The notes under the pieces are model-generated. The model searched no databases and was not told the origin of the DNA. It saw nothing but the letters and a program-made list of their open reading frames with translations. A stretch of DNA of 64,000 nt, from contig NZ_CP091138.1 of the NCBI RefSeq assembly GCF_021582875.1, positions 3,547,694-3,611,693 on the forward strand, written 5' to 3'. This DNA comes from Microbacterium sp. KUDC0406 (GTDB lineage: Bacteria > Actinomycetota > Actinomycetes > Actinomycetales > Microbacteriaceae). Numbering within the stretch: position 1 is the stretch's first letter; each line of letters opens with the position of its first letter. This document shows, piece by piece, positions 63,891 through 64,000 of this stretch. The position numbers were made by a program, and so were the translations under genes.

Positions 63891-64000
63891 GCTGCCTGAT
63901 ACTACGGAGGGAGCGGAGAAGCGTCCAGGGGGCCGGAGAGCGCGACACGCCCGGGGTAGGCGCCCCGATTTGCCAGAACGGCGGGAACCACGTAAATTAT

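Overview
The window is about 70% G+C by eye, with dense short intergenic gaps, ATGA/GTGA-coupled operons and many genes whose -10 box lies 6-7 nt before the start codon. It reads as chromosome of a high-GC actinobacterium in Microbacteriaceae, most likely Microbacterium (judged from ClpC, short ArgA, RadA and NarGHJI protein style and from the intergenic repeat families; not a database result).

Layout. 1-5.5 kb: end of a sugar-isomerase-like gene, a LacI-type regulator, glycerate kinase, and an NMT1-type ABC importer (permease, lipoprotein, ATPase) behind a clear promoter with a LacI-style operator. 5.5-15.5 kb: housekeeping genes (phosphoglucomutase, prephenate dehydratase, a DUF559-like nuclease protein, a luciferase-like oxidoreductase, a phosphoribosyltransferase, a Na+/H+ antiporter, a dicarboxylate symporter, a small lipoprotein). 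15.7-24.3 kb: a restriction-like island with an XRE regulator, two adenine-methylase-type genes, a GIY-YIG/SF2 helicase, an unknown protein, and a GmrSD-like DUF262-DUF1524 protein ending in a RAMA-like domain. 25.6-28.6 kb: four tandem DUF2975-like membrane paralogues ending in a small XRE gene. 28.8-35.1 kb: clpC, MarR/SDR pair, argA-type acetyltransferase, an exported protein, and a structured candidate small RNA. 35.2-39.5 kb: radA, a membrane protein/ECF sigma pair, a cytochrome P450. 39.6-54.2 kb: nitrate respiration and molybdenum cofactor genes (narK, narGHJI, moeA, mobA, mogA) with OsmC, ACT, ArsR-like, HAD and Cys-rich HTH genes. 54.2-64 kb: small ATPases, HIT-like protein, TmrB-like protein, SRPBCC proteins, an aminopeptidase P remnant, tRNA-Ser(CGA), an M23 peptidase with SH3 repeats, a zinc alcohol dehydrogenase, TetR regulator and FAD monooxygenase.

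Two cross-cutting features matter for any reader. First, at least fifteen recognisable genes, including clpC and radA, are broken by 1-2 nt indels mostly in short G or C runs; this looks like assembly error, and I annotate across the shifts. Second, several families of inverted repeats sit in convergent gaps, supply stop codons, and in places lie inside coding sequence or operon junctions.

The best candidates for new biology are the 15.7-24.3 kb defence-like island, the structured RNA at 34.5 kb, and the four-fold DUF2975 array with its three-repeat operator.
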